64,000 nucleotides of DNA from Papio anubis (taxonomy: Eukaryota > Chordata > Mammalia > Primates > Cercopithecidae): NCBI RefSeq assembly GCF_008728515.1, contig NC_044981.1:113079702-113143701 (forward strand), in the 5' to 3' direction. Below are positions 33,201 through 48,200 of the stretch, one piece after another. Under the pieces are notes generated by a model. That model was not told the origin of the DNA and did not search any database. It saw only the letters and a list, made by a program, of their open reading frames with translations. Numbering within the stretch: the first letter of the stretch is position 1; every line of letters starts with the position of its first letter. The position numbers and the translations under genes are program-made.

Positions 33201-36200
33201 TCTTCATCAGTGATCTTAGCTAGATCTTCCAGATAACTTGCTGCATGCTGCAGCTTCTTTTTTTATTTTTATTTTTTGTGACAGAGTCTCACTCTGTCGC
33301 CCAGGCTGGAGTGCAGTGGCGTGATCTTGACTCTGCAACCATCGCCTCCCGGGTTCAAGCAATTTTCCTCCCTCAGCCTCCTGAGTAGCTGGGATTACAG
33401 GTGCATGCCACCATGCCTGGCTAACTTTTGCATTTTTAGTAGAGGCGGAGTTTCACCATGTTGGTCAGGCTGGTCTTGAACTCCTGACTTGTGATCCACC
33501 TGCCTCGGCCTCCCAAAGTGCTGAGATTACACAGGCATGAACCACTGCACCTGGCCACTTGCTGTAGCTTCTGTGTCAGCACTTACTGCTTCACCTTGCA
33601 CTTTTAAATTATGGAGACAACTTCTTTCCTTAAACTTCTCTCTTTTTTTTTTTTTTTTGAGACGAAGTAATCCACTGCACCTGGCCTCTTTCCTTAAACT
33701 TCATGAACTAACCTCTGCTAGCTTCAGACTTTCTTTTGCAGCTACCTCCCTCTCTCAGCCTTTATAGAATTGAAGAAAGTTAGGGCTTGTTTGAAATTAG
33801 ACTTTAGCTTAAGGGATCGTTGTGGCTGGTTTGACCTATGTAGATTATTAAAACTTTCTTCATGTCATCAGTAAGCCTGTTTCATTTTCTTATCATTCAT
33901 GGAATAGCACTTCTAATTTTCTTCAAGAACTTTTCCTTTGCATTTACAACTCAGCTATTGTTTGGTACAAGAGGCCTAGCTTTCGGCTTATCTTGGCTTT
34001 CAACATGCCTTTCTCACTATGCTTAGTCCTTTTTAGCTTTTGATTTAAAGTGAGAGATGTGCCACTCTTCCTTTTACTTGAACACTTATAGGGTTAATTG
34101 ACCTAATTTCAATATTGTTGTGTCTTGGGGAATAGGGAGCACTGAGAGGGAGAAAGATGGGAATGACTGGTTGGTGGATTAGTCAGAACACATACAACAT
34201 TTATGGATTAAGTTCATCATCTTACATGGGCACAGTTTGTGGTGCCCCAAAACAATTATAGTAGTAAGATCAAAGATTACAGATCGTAATAACAGATATA
34301 ATAGTAATGAAAAAGTTTGAAATCTTGTGAGAATTACCAAAACCTGAACCAGAAACATGAAGTGAGCATATGCTGTTGGGAAAATGGCACCAGTAGACTT
34401 AATACACGGTTGCCAGAAATCTTTAATTGTAAAAAATGCAGTATCTGCAAAGCGCAATAAGATGAGTTATGCCAGTATAAGCTTTGTACTTTTTACTTAG
34501 TTCTAGTAATAAGTGTCTAAGAATTGGTGCAGTAAATGTGGACTCTTAACTTTTGTGTATTTTTTTGTCAGTCTGTAACTGATTTCAGTTTGAGTTATGT
34601 ATTATTTTTATGGTATTTATTATGTGTCCTTCTGTATAGTTTCTTATCACTACAGGAGAAAATCTAGATTACCTTGATGGTGTCCATACAGTGTTTGGTG
34701 AGGTGACAGAAGGCATGGACATAATTAAGAAAATTAATGAGACCTTTGTTGACAAGGACTTTGTACCATATCAGGATATCAGGTGTGGTTACAATTTACT
34801 ATCTGAATATACTAGAATGTTTTAATATTGAGATGTTTGACACGTGGATAGGAACGGTATGCATAGGACTGGTTTATGGATAATTCTAATCCCAAAAGTT
34901 GAATTAATATAAGACTGTAAGAATCTTTATACTAAAAAGGACCTTCTGTACTCTTATACTTGTACTAATTATTTATTTATAATTATGTTTGGAGGAATTA
35001 CATTATTATTTTTATTTATTTTTTTTTTGAGATGAAGTCTCTCTCTGTCGCCCAGGCTGGAGTGCAGTGGTGTGATCTTGACTGACTGCAAGCTCTGCCT
35101 CCCAGGTTCACACCATTCTCCTGCCTCAGCCTCCCGAATAGCTAGGACTACAGGTGTCTGCCACCATGCCCAGCTAATTTTTTGTATTTTTAGTAGAGAC
35201 GGGGTTTCACTGTGTTAGCCAGGATGGTCTTGATGTCCTGACCTCGTGATCCACCCACCTCGGCCTCCCAAAGTGCTGGGATTACAGGCGTGAGCCTTTG
35301 TACCTAGCTGGAGGAATTATTAATGCTTTAATTTAGTTTCTTAATTGAGAAATAGGGCAAAAATACTAATATTTAGACAGTTATATTAGTTTACATCTTA
35401 AAGTAATGCAGGGTAATAAATATGGTATCACTCAATGTAAAACAGCAACACTCACTGTGAAAGTATATCTAGGTTAGTAGTATCCATGTGCAATATGGGT
35501 TTTTTTTGGCCTTAGAGATAATCAAGTAATTTGTTGTAATCTATTAAAATAAATTATGGATTCTGAAATAACTTAAATGTAACATTTTATTTGGATTTAT
35601 TTTGTAAGGATAAATCATACAGTGATTTTAGATGATCCATTTGATGACCCTCCTGATTTATTAATCCCTGATCGATCACCAGAACCTACAAGGGAACAAT
35701 TAGATGTAAGTAAAGCCCTCTTGTGATTAAATGTACATTCATATTAATGATTTGTATGGATTTATCTTTTTCATCTATTAAAGTTAATTTTTTCAGAATT
35801 ATTATCTTGCCTAATTGTATTAGAACAAGTTGAGTTTTTTCTTTTGCACAGAGATACTCATTTTTCTAGCTGTCTTCTCATTTCCCTAATTTCCTTTCTT
35901 CAGTTTCTTTTCTACTGAGACAACCTTAGCTCTAGAAGCTTACATAAACAACTTGGGAAAGTGTTTTTCTTATCATCTAACTCTAGGAGTTTTCGAGGCC
36001 AAATTAAACTATTATCTTGTGAGGTAATTTTTCAACTGGGGATACTCTGGAGCCAGGCTAGAACCCAGAAATTTCTGTGAAACAGCACAGACTTTTCCCC
36101 CACATGTTTTAAGGTTTATGTGGCTTCCTCAAAGCTGAATTTGTCTTTATGGTTGGGGTTGGTTATTCTGAAATCATTTCTCTTCATTCAGCAGTTAGAA

Positions 36201-39200
36201 TTGGAAAATAAATAGTGTCCATATAGGTATTTATTTGTATTTATTTATTTTTTTGAGATGGAGTCTCACTCTGTCACCCAGGCTGGAGTGTATGGTGGCA
36301 TCTCAGCTCATTGCAGCCTCTTCCTTCCTTGTTCAAGCAATTCTTGTGCCTCAGCCTCTTGAGTTGCTGGGATTATAGGTGCATGCCACCATGCCTGGCT
36401 AATTTTTGTATTTTTAGTAGAGACAGGGTTTCACTGTGTTGGCCAGGCTGGTCTGGAACTCCTGACCTCAAGTGATCCAACCGGCTCAGCCTCCCAAAGT
36501 GCTGGGATTACAAGCATGAGCCACCATGCCTGGCCTATTTTGATTTTAACAGAAGCCCACTTTGGCTTATATTTTAGAATTAATATAAATCAATTTTTGA
36601 AGGTTCATAAGTTTGTCTCAGTTGCTGTTCAATTAATTATTTAAAAGTTTTTTTTTAGAGACAGGATGTTACTCTGTCACCCAGCTGGAGTGCAGTGGTG
36701 TGATTGTAGCTCACTGCAACCTTGATCAGTTACTGTTTTAGCATGTTTGATATACCTAAGAATAAAGTATGTCTTCTATGTTTCTCAGATTTTTTTTATT
36801 CTTTAAATATATACGTCAGTAACTTCTGTCTTACAGAGTGGTCGAATAGGAGCAGATGAAGAAATTGATGATTTCAAAGGAAGATCAGCTGAGGAAGTAG
36901 AAGAAATAAAGGCAGAAAAAGAGGCTAAAACTCAGGCTATACTTTTAGAGATGGTAAGATAATTATCTTTGTTCAAATTGTTCTGTAATATATCTAATAA
37001 TACTTATTGAGTGTTTATTTCTGGCTCTTCGGTGGTCTTAAAGTACTAAAAATTGAGTTATGATTTTTTTCTAGTTTAAATTTGATACAGCATAATAATG
37101 CATGTGAAAATAAATTTGGCTGTACTGTCAATATAGTGCTAAGTTCCTTTTTAAACAGTGGAAAATGGATCTCTAACTTATTAATTGAATTTCGGTTGTT
37201 TAATATTCATCTCATTTTTAAAGAGTGGGCTGAATTTTATGTATATTAAAGAAGAGTTCTTCATTGTACCACTCAAGATTAAACAGAATGCTAGTTGTAG
37301 GGCAAAATAATAGGTAGACAATGAGCACTCTAAAATATACTGTTTCTGTGTATTACTAACAATGTGAAGTCATTTGGGGAATAATAATTCAGTAGATGAT
37401 TAATTGACCTATTTGGTGTTATTTTCCGTTTCTTCTTTTTTTGAGACGGAGTCTTGCTCTGTCGCCCAGGCTGGAGTGTAGTGGCGTGATCTCGACTCAC
37501 TGCAAGCTCCACCTCCCGGGTTCACGCTATTCTCCTGCCTCAGCCTCCTGAGTAGCTGGGACTACAGACACCCACCACCATGCCCGGCTAATTTTTTTGT
37601 ATTTTTAGTAAAGACGGGGTTTCACTGTGTTAGCCAGGATGGTCTCGATCCCCTGACCTCGTGATCCACCTGCTTCAGCCTCCCAGAGTGCTGGGATTAC
37701 AGGCCTGAGCCATCAGGCCCGGCCCATTTCTTATTTTTGTAGAATAGGCATACCTGTCATATCATAAATAATAAATATTTGAATGAATGGATAACAAAGT
37801 TACTATTTAATATAATAGAACTTTCAGATTTGTAGTCTGCTTTAAAATTTATTTAATTATTATTTTACAGAGACAAGGTCTCACTCTGTTGCTCAGGCTG
37901 GAGTACAGTGGTGTATGATCATAGCTGGCTGCAGCCTCCAATTCCTCAGCTCAAGCAATGCCCCTGCCTCAACCTCCTGAGTTGCTGAGACCACAGTTGC
38001 ACACCACCATGCCCTGCTAATTTAAAAATTTTTTGTAGAGACAGGATCTCCCTATGTTGGCCAGGCTTAAGCTTATATTACCATCAGCTGTCTAAATGAA
38101 CAAATAGTAAAGGCTATATAGTTCAAGAAAGCTTTGCTGAAATTTAAAAAATTAATTGAAAATACACATTTTAATGAGCACACTGTGTATCTCACAGTAT
38201 TGACCCTGAACACCCAACACCAAGACAAGTTCTAAGAGAATTACTACACTTGAAAGATACGTTGAGCAACTGGGCAGAAAGAATAAGTTACTTATAAGGG
38301 AATGAATTTAGATTGTTATCAGACTTTTCAACAGCAACACTTTGGAAGTTTATGCCAGAAGAAAATGGATTAACATACTTTTTAAAACTTTTTGTTTTCA
38401 GATAATTTCAAATTTATGGAAAAAAGTACATAGAACTTCTATATACCTTTTACCCACATTCACCAATTTTTAACATTTTGCTACATCTGTTTTATGATTC
38501 TCTCTTTTTCTCTCTCTCTGATTATACAAGCACATAAACACATTTTTTTTTCTGGCCTATTTGACAGTAGGTTGCCTGTTATTTCCCTTTACCTCTTAAT
38601 CAGTGTGTATTTCCTAAGAGCAACAGTATTCAATGTGTGTAACAATATGTACTTATTCACAGTGTAGTTATCAAAATCAGAAAATTTAGAAGTGAGAGAA
38701 ATTACAGTTTATAGGGCTGGGCGCCGTGGCTCACGCCTGTAATCCCAGCACTTTGGGAGGCTGAGGCGGATGGATCATGAGGTCAGGAGTTTGAGACCAG
38801 CCTGACCAACATGGTGAAACTCCATCTCTATTAAAAATACAAAAATTAGCTGGGCATGGAGGTGCGCACCTGTAATCCCAGATACTCGGGAGACAGAGGC
38901 AGGAGAATCGCTTGAACCCAGGAGGTGGAGCTTGCAGTGAGCCAAGATCGTGCCATTGCACTACATCCTGGGCAACAGGACGAGACTCCATCTCCAAAAA
39001 AAAAAAAGAAATTACAGTTTATATTCGTTTTGCCAGTTGTTTTAACAATATATTTCATAATTGTTTCCTCCTCCAGACTAGAATCCAGCTCATGACTTAT
39101 CATCTGTTGCATTTTATAGAATATTTTCCTACATTATCAGTGCCTCATGGATTCCTTTTTTGGTTTTGTTTTTAATAAATAGACAATTTATAGAACAATT

Positions 39201-42200
39201 TTAGGATTATAGAAAAATTGAACAGAAAATACAGAGAGTTTCTATGTACTCGCACCCTCTTTTCCCAGTCTTGCATTATTGTGATACATTTGTTAACAAT
39301 TGATGAGCCAATATTGATACATTATTAACTAAAATCCATGGTTTACATTAGAATTCAAGCTTTGTGTTGTACAGTCTGTGAAACTGACAAATGTACGATA
39401 GCATATATCTACACTTACAGGATCACACAGGGTAGTTTCACTGTCTAAAAAATCCCCTGGGCTCCACCTGTTCATCCCCACCCCCAATACCCAGTTCTTG
39501 GCAACTACTGATGTTTCTACTGTCTATACAGTTTTGGCATTTTCAAGATGTCATGTAGTTGGAATTATAGCGTATGTAGCCTTTTCAGACTGTCTTCTTT
39601 TACTTAACAATATGCATTTAAGGTTCCACTGTGCATTTTTTCTTTCTTCCCTTTCCCCTTCCCTTTCCCTTTCTCCTTTCCTTTCTTTTCTTTCCCTCCT
39701 ATTTTTTTTGAGACGGAGTCTCACTCATGTCACCAGTCTGGAGTGCAATGGCGTGATCTCGGCTCACTGCAACCTCCGCCTCCCGGGTTCAAGAGATTCT
39801 CCTGCCTCAGCCTCCTGAGTAGCTGGGACTACAGGCACGCGCCACCACGCCTGGCTAATTTTTTTGTATTTTTAGTAGAGACGAGGTTTCACCATGTTAG
39901 CCAGGATGGTCTCGATCTCTTGACCTCGTGATCTGCCCGCCTTGGCCTCCCAAAGTGTTGGGATTACAAGTATGAGCCATCGCGCCCGGCCCCCCCTTTT
40001 TTTTTTTTTTAATTTGAGACAGGTTCTCGCTGTGTTGCACCGACAGTGGCACAATAAAGGCTCATTGCACCCTGACCTCCCGGGCTCAAGTAATCCTCCT
40101 ACCTCAGCCTCACAAGTAACTGGGACCACAGGTGTGTTCTACCATGCCTGGCTAATTTTATTTTTTGTAGAGACAGGGTCTCACTATGTTGCCGAGCCTG
40201 GGATTTCATTCCTTTTTTTTTTTTTTTTTTTTTTTGAGACAAGGTCTCACTCTGTCACCCAGGCTGGAGTGCGGTAGTGCTATCATAGCTCACTATAATC
40301 TTGAACTTCTGAGCTTGAGCAGTTTTCCTGCCTCAGCCTCTTGAGTAGCTGGGACTATAGGCACACGCCACCACACCTAGCTAATTTTTAATTTTTTTTG
40401 TAGAGATGGAGTCTTACCCATGTTGCTCAGGCTGATCCCAAACTCGTAGGTTCAAGTGATCCTCCTGCCTTGGCCTCCCAAAGTGTTGGGATTACAGGTG
40501 TGAGCCACCATGCATGGCTGATAGCTCATTTCTTTTAATTGCTAAGTAATATTTCATTGTATGGACGTATCACAGCTTGTTTATTTTTTACCTATTGAAA
40601 GATACCTTGGTTACTTCCAAGTTTTGGCAGTTGTGAATAAAGCTGCTGTAAACATTTGCGTGCAGATTTTTGTGTAGGCATAAATTTTCAATGCATTTGG
40701 TTAAATACCTCGGAGTTCAGATGCTAGATTGCATGGTTTAGCTTTGTAAGAAACTACCAGACTGTCTTCTAAAGTGGCTTTACATTTTACATTCCTACCA
40801 GCAATGAATGAGAGTGTCTTTTGCCTCACATTCTTGCCAGCATTTGCTGATGGTATTGTTTTGGATTTTAGTCACTCTAAAAGGTGATCCTGTGTCCTTT
40901 GGTTTTATTAACATGTTTCATCTTCTGTTTTCTAAGAACATCAGTTTCTTTTACTTTATTTGCATTTGTTTGTAATATACTGATAATTCAGCTAGTGTTT
41001 TGTAAAATTAATTTTGAACCTCATAGCTTTTATGAATGTTTTAAATTTCCTAGTAGTATTTTAAAGTTAGCTTTGACTAAAGTAGTATATAGCAAGTTCT
41101 TTTTTGACTCATTAACTTTTTTTTTTTCTTATTTGTGCTTCCTTTCTGCCATTATAGGTACTTTGGAGGATTTTTACTAATTTGCTCTTCTCCTTCTGTG
41201 TTTTGACACTCTTTTCTTTTTTCTTTTTTAGAGGTAGGGTCTTACTCTGTTTCCTAGGCTGGAGTGTAGTGGTGTGATCATAGCTCACTGCTGCCTCAAA
41301 AACTCTGGGACCCAAGCAGTCCACCAACCTGAATAGCTAGGACTACTCACACTGCCATGCCTGGCTAATTTTTAAATTTACTATAGAGACAAGGTCTTAC
41401 TGTGTTGCCTGGGCTGGTCTCAAACTCCTGGCTTCAAGTGATCCTCCTACCTCAGCCTCCCAAAGTGTTGGGATTACAGGTGTGAGCTATCATGCCTGGC
41501 TGTGATACTTCTTATTGGACATAATGTTGTCTTTTGATAGACTTCAGAAACATTGAGATTTTACTGGCTCTGTCGCTTCTTACTGTTTTTTATTTTCAAG
41601 ATTTTGCGGGGAAGAGTGTGTTTATCCAAGAGGAGACACTTTACAAGTGATCTTGTCAGAAATAATATCTGAGAAAGTGTTTGAATATATGTATAAAGGA
41701 ATGTTTTGCCCCATCTAAATATGATAGAGTTGCATACATATATGTTAAAACTCTGATGATATGCAAGGAAATGACTAAAAAGGAACACCAAAAAGCAGGG
41801 TATTCGTTATCTCTGATGAGGAGGCAGAGAGAGAATGAGATCAGGTGACATTTTAGTTCTTAAGCTAGGTGGTAGCGTCATAGTGGTTTTTATTTTTATG
41901 CTTTATAACTTACATGTTCTTTACATAAATTCTTATCCTTTAAAAAATATATATCAAATACTTGAAAAAAGAAGAAGTAGGGGTAAAATTGGGCTTTGAA
42001 GCCAGATAAATCTAGGTTCAAATCCCAGCTCTGTGGTTTACCATTGTGTGGCCTTGGGCAAGTTACTTGTTTAACCTTTTAAATTTCACTTTACTTGTGT
42101 TTATTTTATTTGTTTTATTTATTTATTTGTTTATTTATTTATTTGATGGAGTCTTGCTCTGGGGTAAAGTGACATTAGCTCACTGCAACCTCCGCCTCCT

Positions 42201-45200
42201 GGGTTCCAGCGATTCTACTGGCTCAGTGTCCTGAGTAGTTAGGAAATACAGGTGCACACCACCACGCCCGTCTAATTTTTGTATTTTTAGTCGAGATGGG
42301 TTTTCACCATGTTGACCAGGCTGGTCTTGAACTGCTGACCTCAAGTATCTGTCCCCCTTGGCCTCCCAAAGTGCTGGGATTACAGGCGTGAGCTACCATG
42401 CCCGTCCACTTAATACTTGTCTTTAAAATGGAAATTGCAGGATTGTTTTAAGAATTAGCGTAATAGACATGAAGCCCCAAGCACTGTTCACACAAAGTAT
42501 GAGGTATTTAAATGTTAGCTGTTACTGTTAATATTACTGTTAAGAATAGGAACAGTGTAGTTCAAATTTTGAAATCTTTCTGGATTTGTTTTCCAGAGCC
42601 TGCAGTTTATGATATAAATTCAGATGTTTTAAGGAAATCAGCATTGTGGGATTGGATAGGATTTAGAATGGAAACTAAATAGGAATTGATTTATGTTTTT
42701 GTTTGTTTATAATTTAGGTGGGAGACCTACCTGATGCAGATATTAAACCTCCAGAAAATGTACTGTTTGTGTGTAAATTGAACCCAGTGACCACAGATGA
42801 GGATCTGGAAATAATATTCTCTAGATTTGGGCCAATAAGAAGGTAATCCTTAGAATTAGTGAAAGAGATATTTGGAAAAACTAAGTATTATTTGGTGGTT
42901 TTCTAATGGAATATTTTGATGATTCTGTGAATTCTAGGTGAATTTTGTACTGGTAAATTTTTACAGGTGAGTCTGGACAGTAGGGAAGAAAAGTATGTAT
43001 GTGTGTGTATACATACACACACATACACATAGAGATAAATAATTGAATCTCACACTCCCAACACGTTTTTATTCTAAAACAGGAAATGAATGAAACAATT
43101 TAAATCTAGTTCTGTAATACTTTCAACAGCCTTCTTTAATATTTAAAATATTTATCTCATTCAACTCCTGGAATTATCAGCAATTTATGTCAAAATTAAT
43201 TTAAGTTTTCTAAAATTTTTATTTTGGTTCATTTTCCCTGCATTAATGAAAAAATCTGTGAAGCTAGTATTTCTGTGAGGAAGGGGACTATTTTGTAATT
43301 GATTAAAAAGTATTATATTTAGGGTTTCCTTTCGTTTCAGGGATTTTGTTTTTGTTTTTGTTTTTGTTGTTTTTTTTGAGACTGAGTCTCGCTCTGTTGC
43401 CCAGGCTGGAGTACAGTGATCTCAGCTCACTGCAACCTCCGCCTCCCAGGTTCAGGCTTCTTCCGCCTTGGCCTCCTGAGTAGCTGGGACTACAGGTGTG
43501 TGCCACCACGCCCAGCTAGTTTTTGTATTTTTAGTAGAGACAGGGTTTCACCATATTGGCCAGGCTAGTCTCGAACTCCTGACCTTGTGATCCGTCCGCG
43601 TTGGCCTCCCAAAGTGCTGGGATTACAGGCGTGAGCCACTACGCCCGGCCTCGTTTCAGGTTTTTAAAATGAGACGACACTTGGGGAAAGGGACAAGCCA
43701 GGTGCTTTCAACTCCAGCTTACTGGCCTTTTCACTTGGTTATTATGGTATATTAGTTGTGTAATTAACATTGTGCTTACAGTGTTAAATTTGAGCTTGAT
43801 TTATATTAAAATTCAAAAATTTCAAAGCTTAAACTTACTAAACATTTATATGTGCATGAGTATGCATTATTCTACAGTAATGTTAGATATTCTATAATTC
43901 GTCTATATTTGGACTAGAAAAGTGTTGTGATTTTAAAAGTTTTTAGCAGTAGTTTACTTTTGCCAAAGGAAAATTAAATATTTTTATTCTTCCTTCAGTG
44001 CTTAAGGGAATTTAGGACTGTAGGCCTACATGGGGCACTTAGAGTAGAATTTAGATAATTTAGTTACTGCTCTGGTGAACTATTTTAAAAAAAGAATTGT
44101 TATTAAATGAATTTGGAAAAATAATCTATGAATTTAACTTTGCCTTGTAATAACTGACTTATTTCTTCTTCAGTTTTGGAGAGTGAGAGTGAATGCTTGC
44201 TTCCCTTTTTTTTTTTTAAGTCACTTTTAAATACTTTGTTTCAGTTGTGAAGTTATCCGGGACTGGAAGACAGGAGAGTCCCTCTGTTATGCTTTTATTG
44301 AATTTGAAAAGGTACGTCATAATACAGGCATAAGTTTGGTATTTATTTGCTTTTCTATGGTATTAAAATGTGAAAAATTATAGAGCTTTTTCTAGTTTCT
44401 AGAATTGCCCTTTCTTTTGGCACTCCCCAAAGTTTATTGTATCCATATAGGGGATAAGTTCAACATCTGTTGATGTTAACATACGTACTTTTACTTTAGG
44501 TTCAGGTGCAATCTGCATGAAAGTATGTTTAGAACTTTTTTTTTTTTTTTTGGAGACAGGGTCTCACTCTGTCACCCAGGCTGGAGTGCAGTGGCACAAT
44601 CTCAGCTCACTGCAACCTCCACCTCCTGGTTCAAGTGATTCTCTTGCCTCAGCCTCCCGAGTAGCTGGGATTACAGGTGCTCACCACCATGCCCTCCTAA
44701 TTTTTTGTATTTTCAGTAGAGACGGGGTTTCACCATGTTGGCCAGGCTGGTCTTGAACTCCTGACCTCAAGCGCTCCACCTGCCTCGGCCTCCCAAAGTG
44801 TTGGGATTACAGGCATGAGCCACCGTGCCCAGTCAATCTTAGAACTTTAAGTTCTAAGTAAAGCCCTTCAGAGACTTTTAATAATTTTTCACTGTTACTT
44901 AAGTGGAGATAAAATTGCATAATAGAGAACTGAACTGGGTGTTAAGATTTAGATATTAATCCATCTTTTGTCACTAGCCAGCTATTGTATGATATTTGGC
45001 AGTTTAGTTAACCCTTCTTTCTAGGTCTTACCTTCTTATAAATGGAACTTGGGTATTAGATTAGATGGTCCCTTCTAGAGCTGTAATAATGATAGCTTAT
45101 GTTGCTCAAATACTTACTTTAAGCTAGGCATCATGTTACTTTTGCTGCGTTTAATCCTCACAGTTATGTAAGATAGGGATCATCCCCTTTTCCAAATAAG

Positions 45201-48200
45201 TTAACTGAGACACATGATGCTAATGTGACTTGTTCAAAGTCACACACCTAGTGAATGAATGTCATAGCTGGGATTTGAACTCAGATATGTCTGACTCTGT
45301 TCCCATTGAGTTTACGCTATGCTATGGCATGCTCTTTTATAATGCACCTTTGGACTCATATGTATACAATAGTAGCTCATTCTAAGTTTTAATTATTACA
45401 AAGCATTTATGGGATACCTTTTATGTTTTCAGACACAGCAGTAAGGTCTAGGGATACAAGATGAATCCTGGAGGGTTGAGGAAGATAGACACATAAAGTT
45501 ATATGTAGACACTGTGTCAGATATACCAGAAATGATACTTGAAAGGAACATTGGTGCCAGGAGAAAGACCTTTACCTTTGGTTTGCTGTGAAAACTTGCA
45601 GACCTGCGCTAGCATTCTATCATTGATACTATGCAATCTATTATTTGTTTGCTGACAAATAAAATTTCACTTCATTTGTAGCACATAGACTAATGACTGC
45701 CCATGTTTTCAGTTTTTTGCAGCTATGCCATTTTCTTTGTTTTTTTCTTTTTGTTTTTTTGAAACAGAGTTTTGCTTTGCCACCCAGGCTAGAGTGCAGT
45801 CGCATGATCTCAGCTCACTGCAACCTCCGCCTCCCAGTTTCAAGCGATTCTCCTGCCTCAGCATCCCAAGTAGCTGAGATTACAGGTGCTTGCCACCACA
45901 CCTGGCTCATTTTTGTATTTTTAGTAGATACAGGGTTTCATGATGTTGGCCAGGCTGGTCTTGAACTCCTGACCTCAAGTGATCCACCTGCCTTGGCCTC
46001 GCAAAGTGCTGGAATTATAGATTTGAGCCACTGCACCTGCTGTTTTGGTTTTTTATTGATCTCTAAGGACTTGTTACATTTTCTGGATGCAAGCTCTTTT
46101 TTGATTATGTGTGATACAGATATCTCTGCTCTGTGCATTTCTTTCTTTTTCCTTTTTTTTTTTTTTTTTTTTTTTAAAGGGACATGATCACTCTGTGTTG
46201 CCAAGGCTGAACTTGAGCTCATGGGCTCAAGTGATTCTCCAATTTTAGCTCCTGAGTAACTGGGACCACAGGCATGCCTTTTTCCTTTCTTAATGGTGTC
46301 TTTTGATAAACAGATTTCTAATTTTAATGGTTCAGTTTGTCAATATTTTTCTTCCTTTTTAATGGCCTATTTAAAAAATCTTTGCCTACTTCAAAGACAT
46401 GAGGATATTCTCCTGTATTATTTTTAGAAGCTTTGTTGTGAAATTGTTTCCCATTCAATTCTGTAATTTGCTTTTGGTGTATGTGTATTACATTGTTTCG
46501 TTTTTCTTACATTGGATTGCCAAGTGACACTCAGCACCCATTTATTTAAAAGGTTGTCCTGGCTGGGCGTGGTGGCTCACGCCTGTAATCCCAGCACTTT
46601 GGGAGGCCGAAGCGGGCAGATCACGAGGTCAAGAGGTGAGACCATCCTGGCCAACATGGTGAAACCCCGTCTACCAAAAATACAAAAATTAGCTGGGCGT
46701 GGTGGCGCATGCCTGTAGTCCCAGCTACTCGGGAGACTGAGGCAGGAGAATCGCTTGAACCCGGAAGGTGGAGGTTGCAGTGAGTCAAGATCGTGCCACT
46801 GCACTCCAACCTGGTGACAGAGCAAGACTCTGTCTCAAAAAAATAATAAATAAATAAAAGATTGTCCTTTTTCTCTGAGGTTTCTACTGATGAAAAAAAT
46901 AAAATAATAAAAAAAGTTGTCCTGCCCCACAGCTCTGTAGTACCACTTTTGTTATAAATCAGGTATCCATATATATAGAGAGTCTGTTTCTAGATGCTAT
47001 ACTGTTGCACTGATCTATTTGTCTATTCATATACCACTGTTACATTGTGTTAATCACTATAGATTTATAATGTCTTGATAACTTACAGTGTGAGTCTTCC
47101 AACTTTGTTATTTTTGAAGATTGTCATAGCTGTTTTTGACTTTTGAATTTATATGTATATTTTTGAATCAGTTTTTCAATTTTGAAGAGATTTCTTAACT
47201 ATTATTTAGCTGTTAGTAAATTGAGTATTTGTAAATACTATCCTCCTGAAAAAGTGATCTCAGAGCTTTCTCTTTGGGGAAATGGCATGGTGATAGAATT
47301 ATACCTGCCTGAAAATAATCAGTCAGATTCATGAAGCGTACACTGATTCCCTGCGTTTTAGATACCATGCCATATGATGTTCTAAATGATGTAGTTACAA
47401 AGACGAATCAAGCTTTGTCTATATCTTCATGGAGTTTATAATTTAATTATTGACACATGTAATAAATATGATTATAACTATTTTATCTGCTTCTCTTTGG
47501 GTTATCTCTAGTAAGAATAAATTTCCAGGAATGTAAAAGAAAATTGATCAGTACTGAGTAGAAGTATGTTACTGTCAGTGTCAGAAACAGATTTAGAATT
47601 GTGAAGTTACTGACAGGAAGGATTCTTGCATAGCACAGACCTTGGTATTGCAGGCTCACAGTTCATTATCTAAAACCCTTGAGAATAACTAGGCTTCCTA
47701 ATTTAGAATTTTTCAGAATTCAGAAAGGTATATGCATACACACACATATACATTACATCTGTGATTATGTAATACCTTTCTGGGTCAGCATTCCATAATC
47801 CATCACAAAAGTATTTCTGCAGTGAAACAAATGAATATTCTTATTAAGTGGATTAAAAAAAGGTCATAACCTACCATTAGGTCCGGTGTTACTGCCAAAT
47901 TAATTTTAACACCAAACTTATGAAAACAACTTTAATTTTTCAGGATGTTTTTGAATTTTGAGTAAAAAGGATTGTGAACTTGTATAATACAGTCAGTGAG
48001 TATATATTTGTCTGTTGACTGCCTCTTTAAAATCCTGGCTCTGACTCTTGCCAACAACTTCTATACTTCTCTAAACTTCGGTTTTCTCATTAAGAAAATG
48101 GATAGTACCTCATGGGGTTGTTACCAGAGTTATTTGAGAGAATAGATACAAAGGATTTAACAGCATCGGGTGTGTAATAAATATTCAAACATCAATTTTT

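Larger units (their letters stand above)
30858..34475 (-). mobile_element. Tigger1-like DNA transposon (pogo/Tc1-mariner)
   Basis: Right end carries Tigger terminal sequence (gcagtatctgcaaagcgcaa at 34438, ending gttatgccag near 34475). Minus-strand frames match Tigger transposase: FKASKDKLTLLLQAN at about 33110, LLIDNTLGHPGALMD near 32780 with the catalytic Asp-Asn, and ATTTKDLGYYINLAD-like C-terminal sequence near 31480. Five or more Alus and several stops break it; the left terminus is not clear. Confidence 0.85.
29792..34639 (+). other. PPIL4: PPIL4 intron 4
   Basis: GT-AG intron dominated by a minus-strand Tigger transposon and seven Alus. Confidence 0.9.
39185..40900 (-). repeat. L1M 3' part, split by three Alus
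   Basis: 39185-39640 and 40520-40900 read as antisense old L1 3' end (taagtaatatttcattgta; gtgaataaagctgctgtaaa). Confidence 0.65.
36954..42717 (+). other. PPIL4: PPIL4 intron 7
   Basis: Holds Alus, L1M remnants and a MIR split by an Alu; 36954-37430 and 40900-41220 have no confident repeat. Confidence 0.85.

Noticed and set aside
30858..34475. Domesticated transposase gene
   Set aside because: The Tigger coding region is fragmented by Alus and stops, with only short open pieces.
41996..42078. tRNA-like segment (ggttcaaatcccagc)
   Set aside because: This is the tRNA-derived head of a MIR element, not a functional tRNA.
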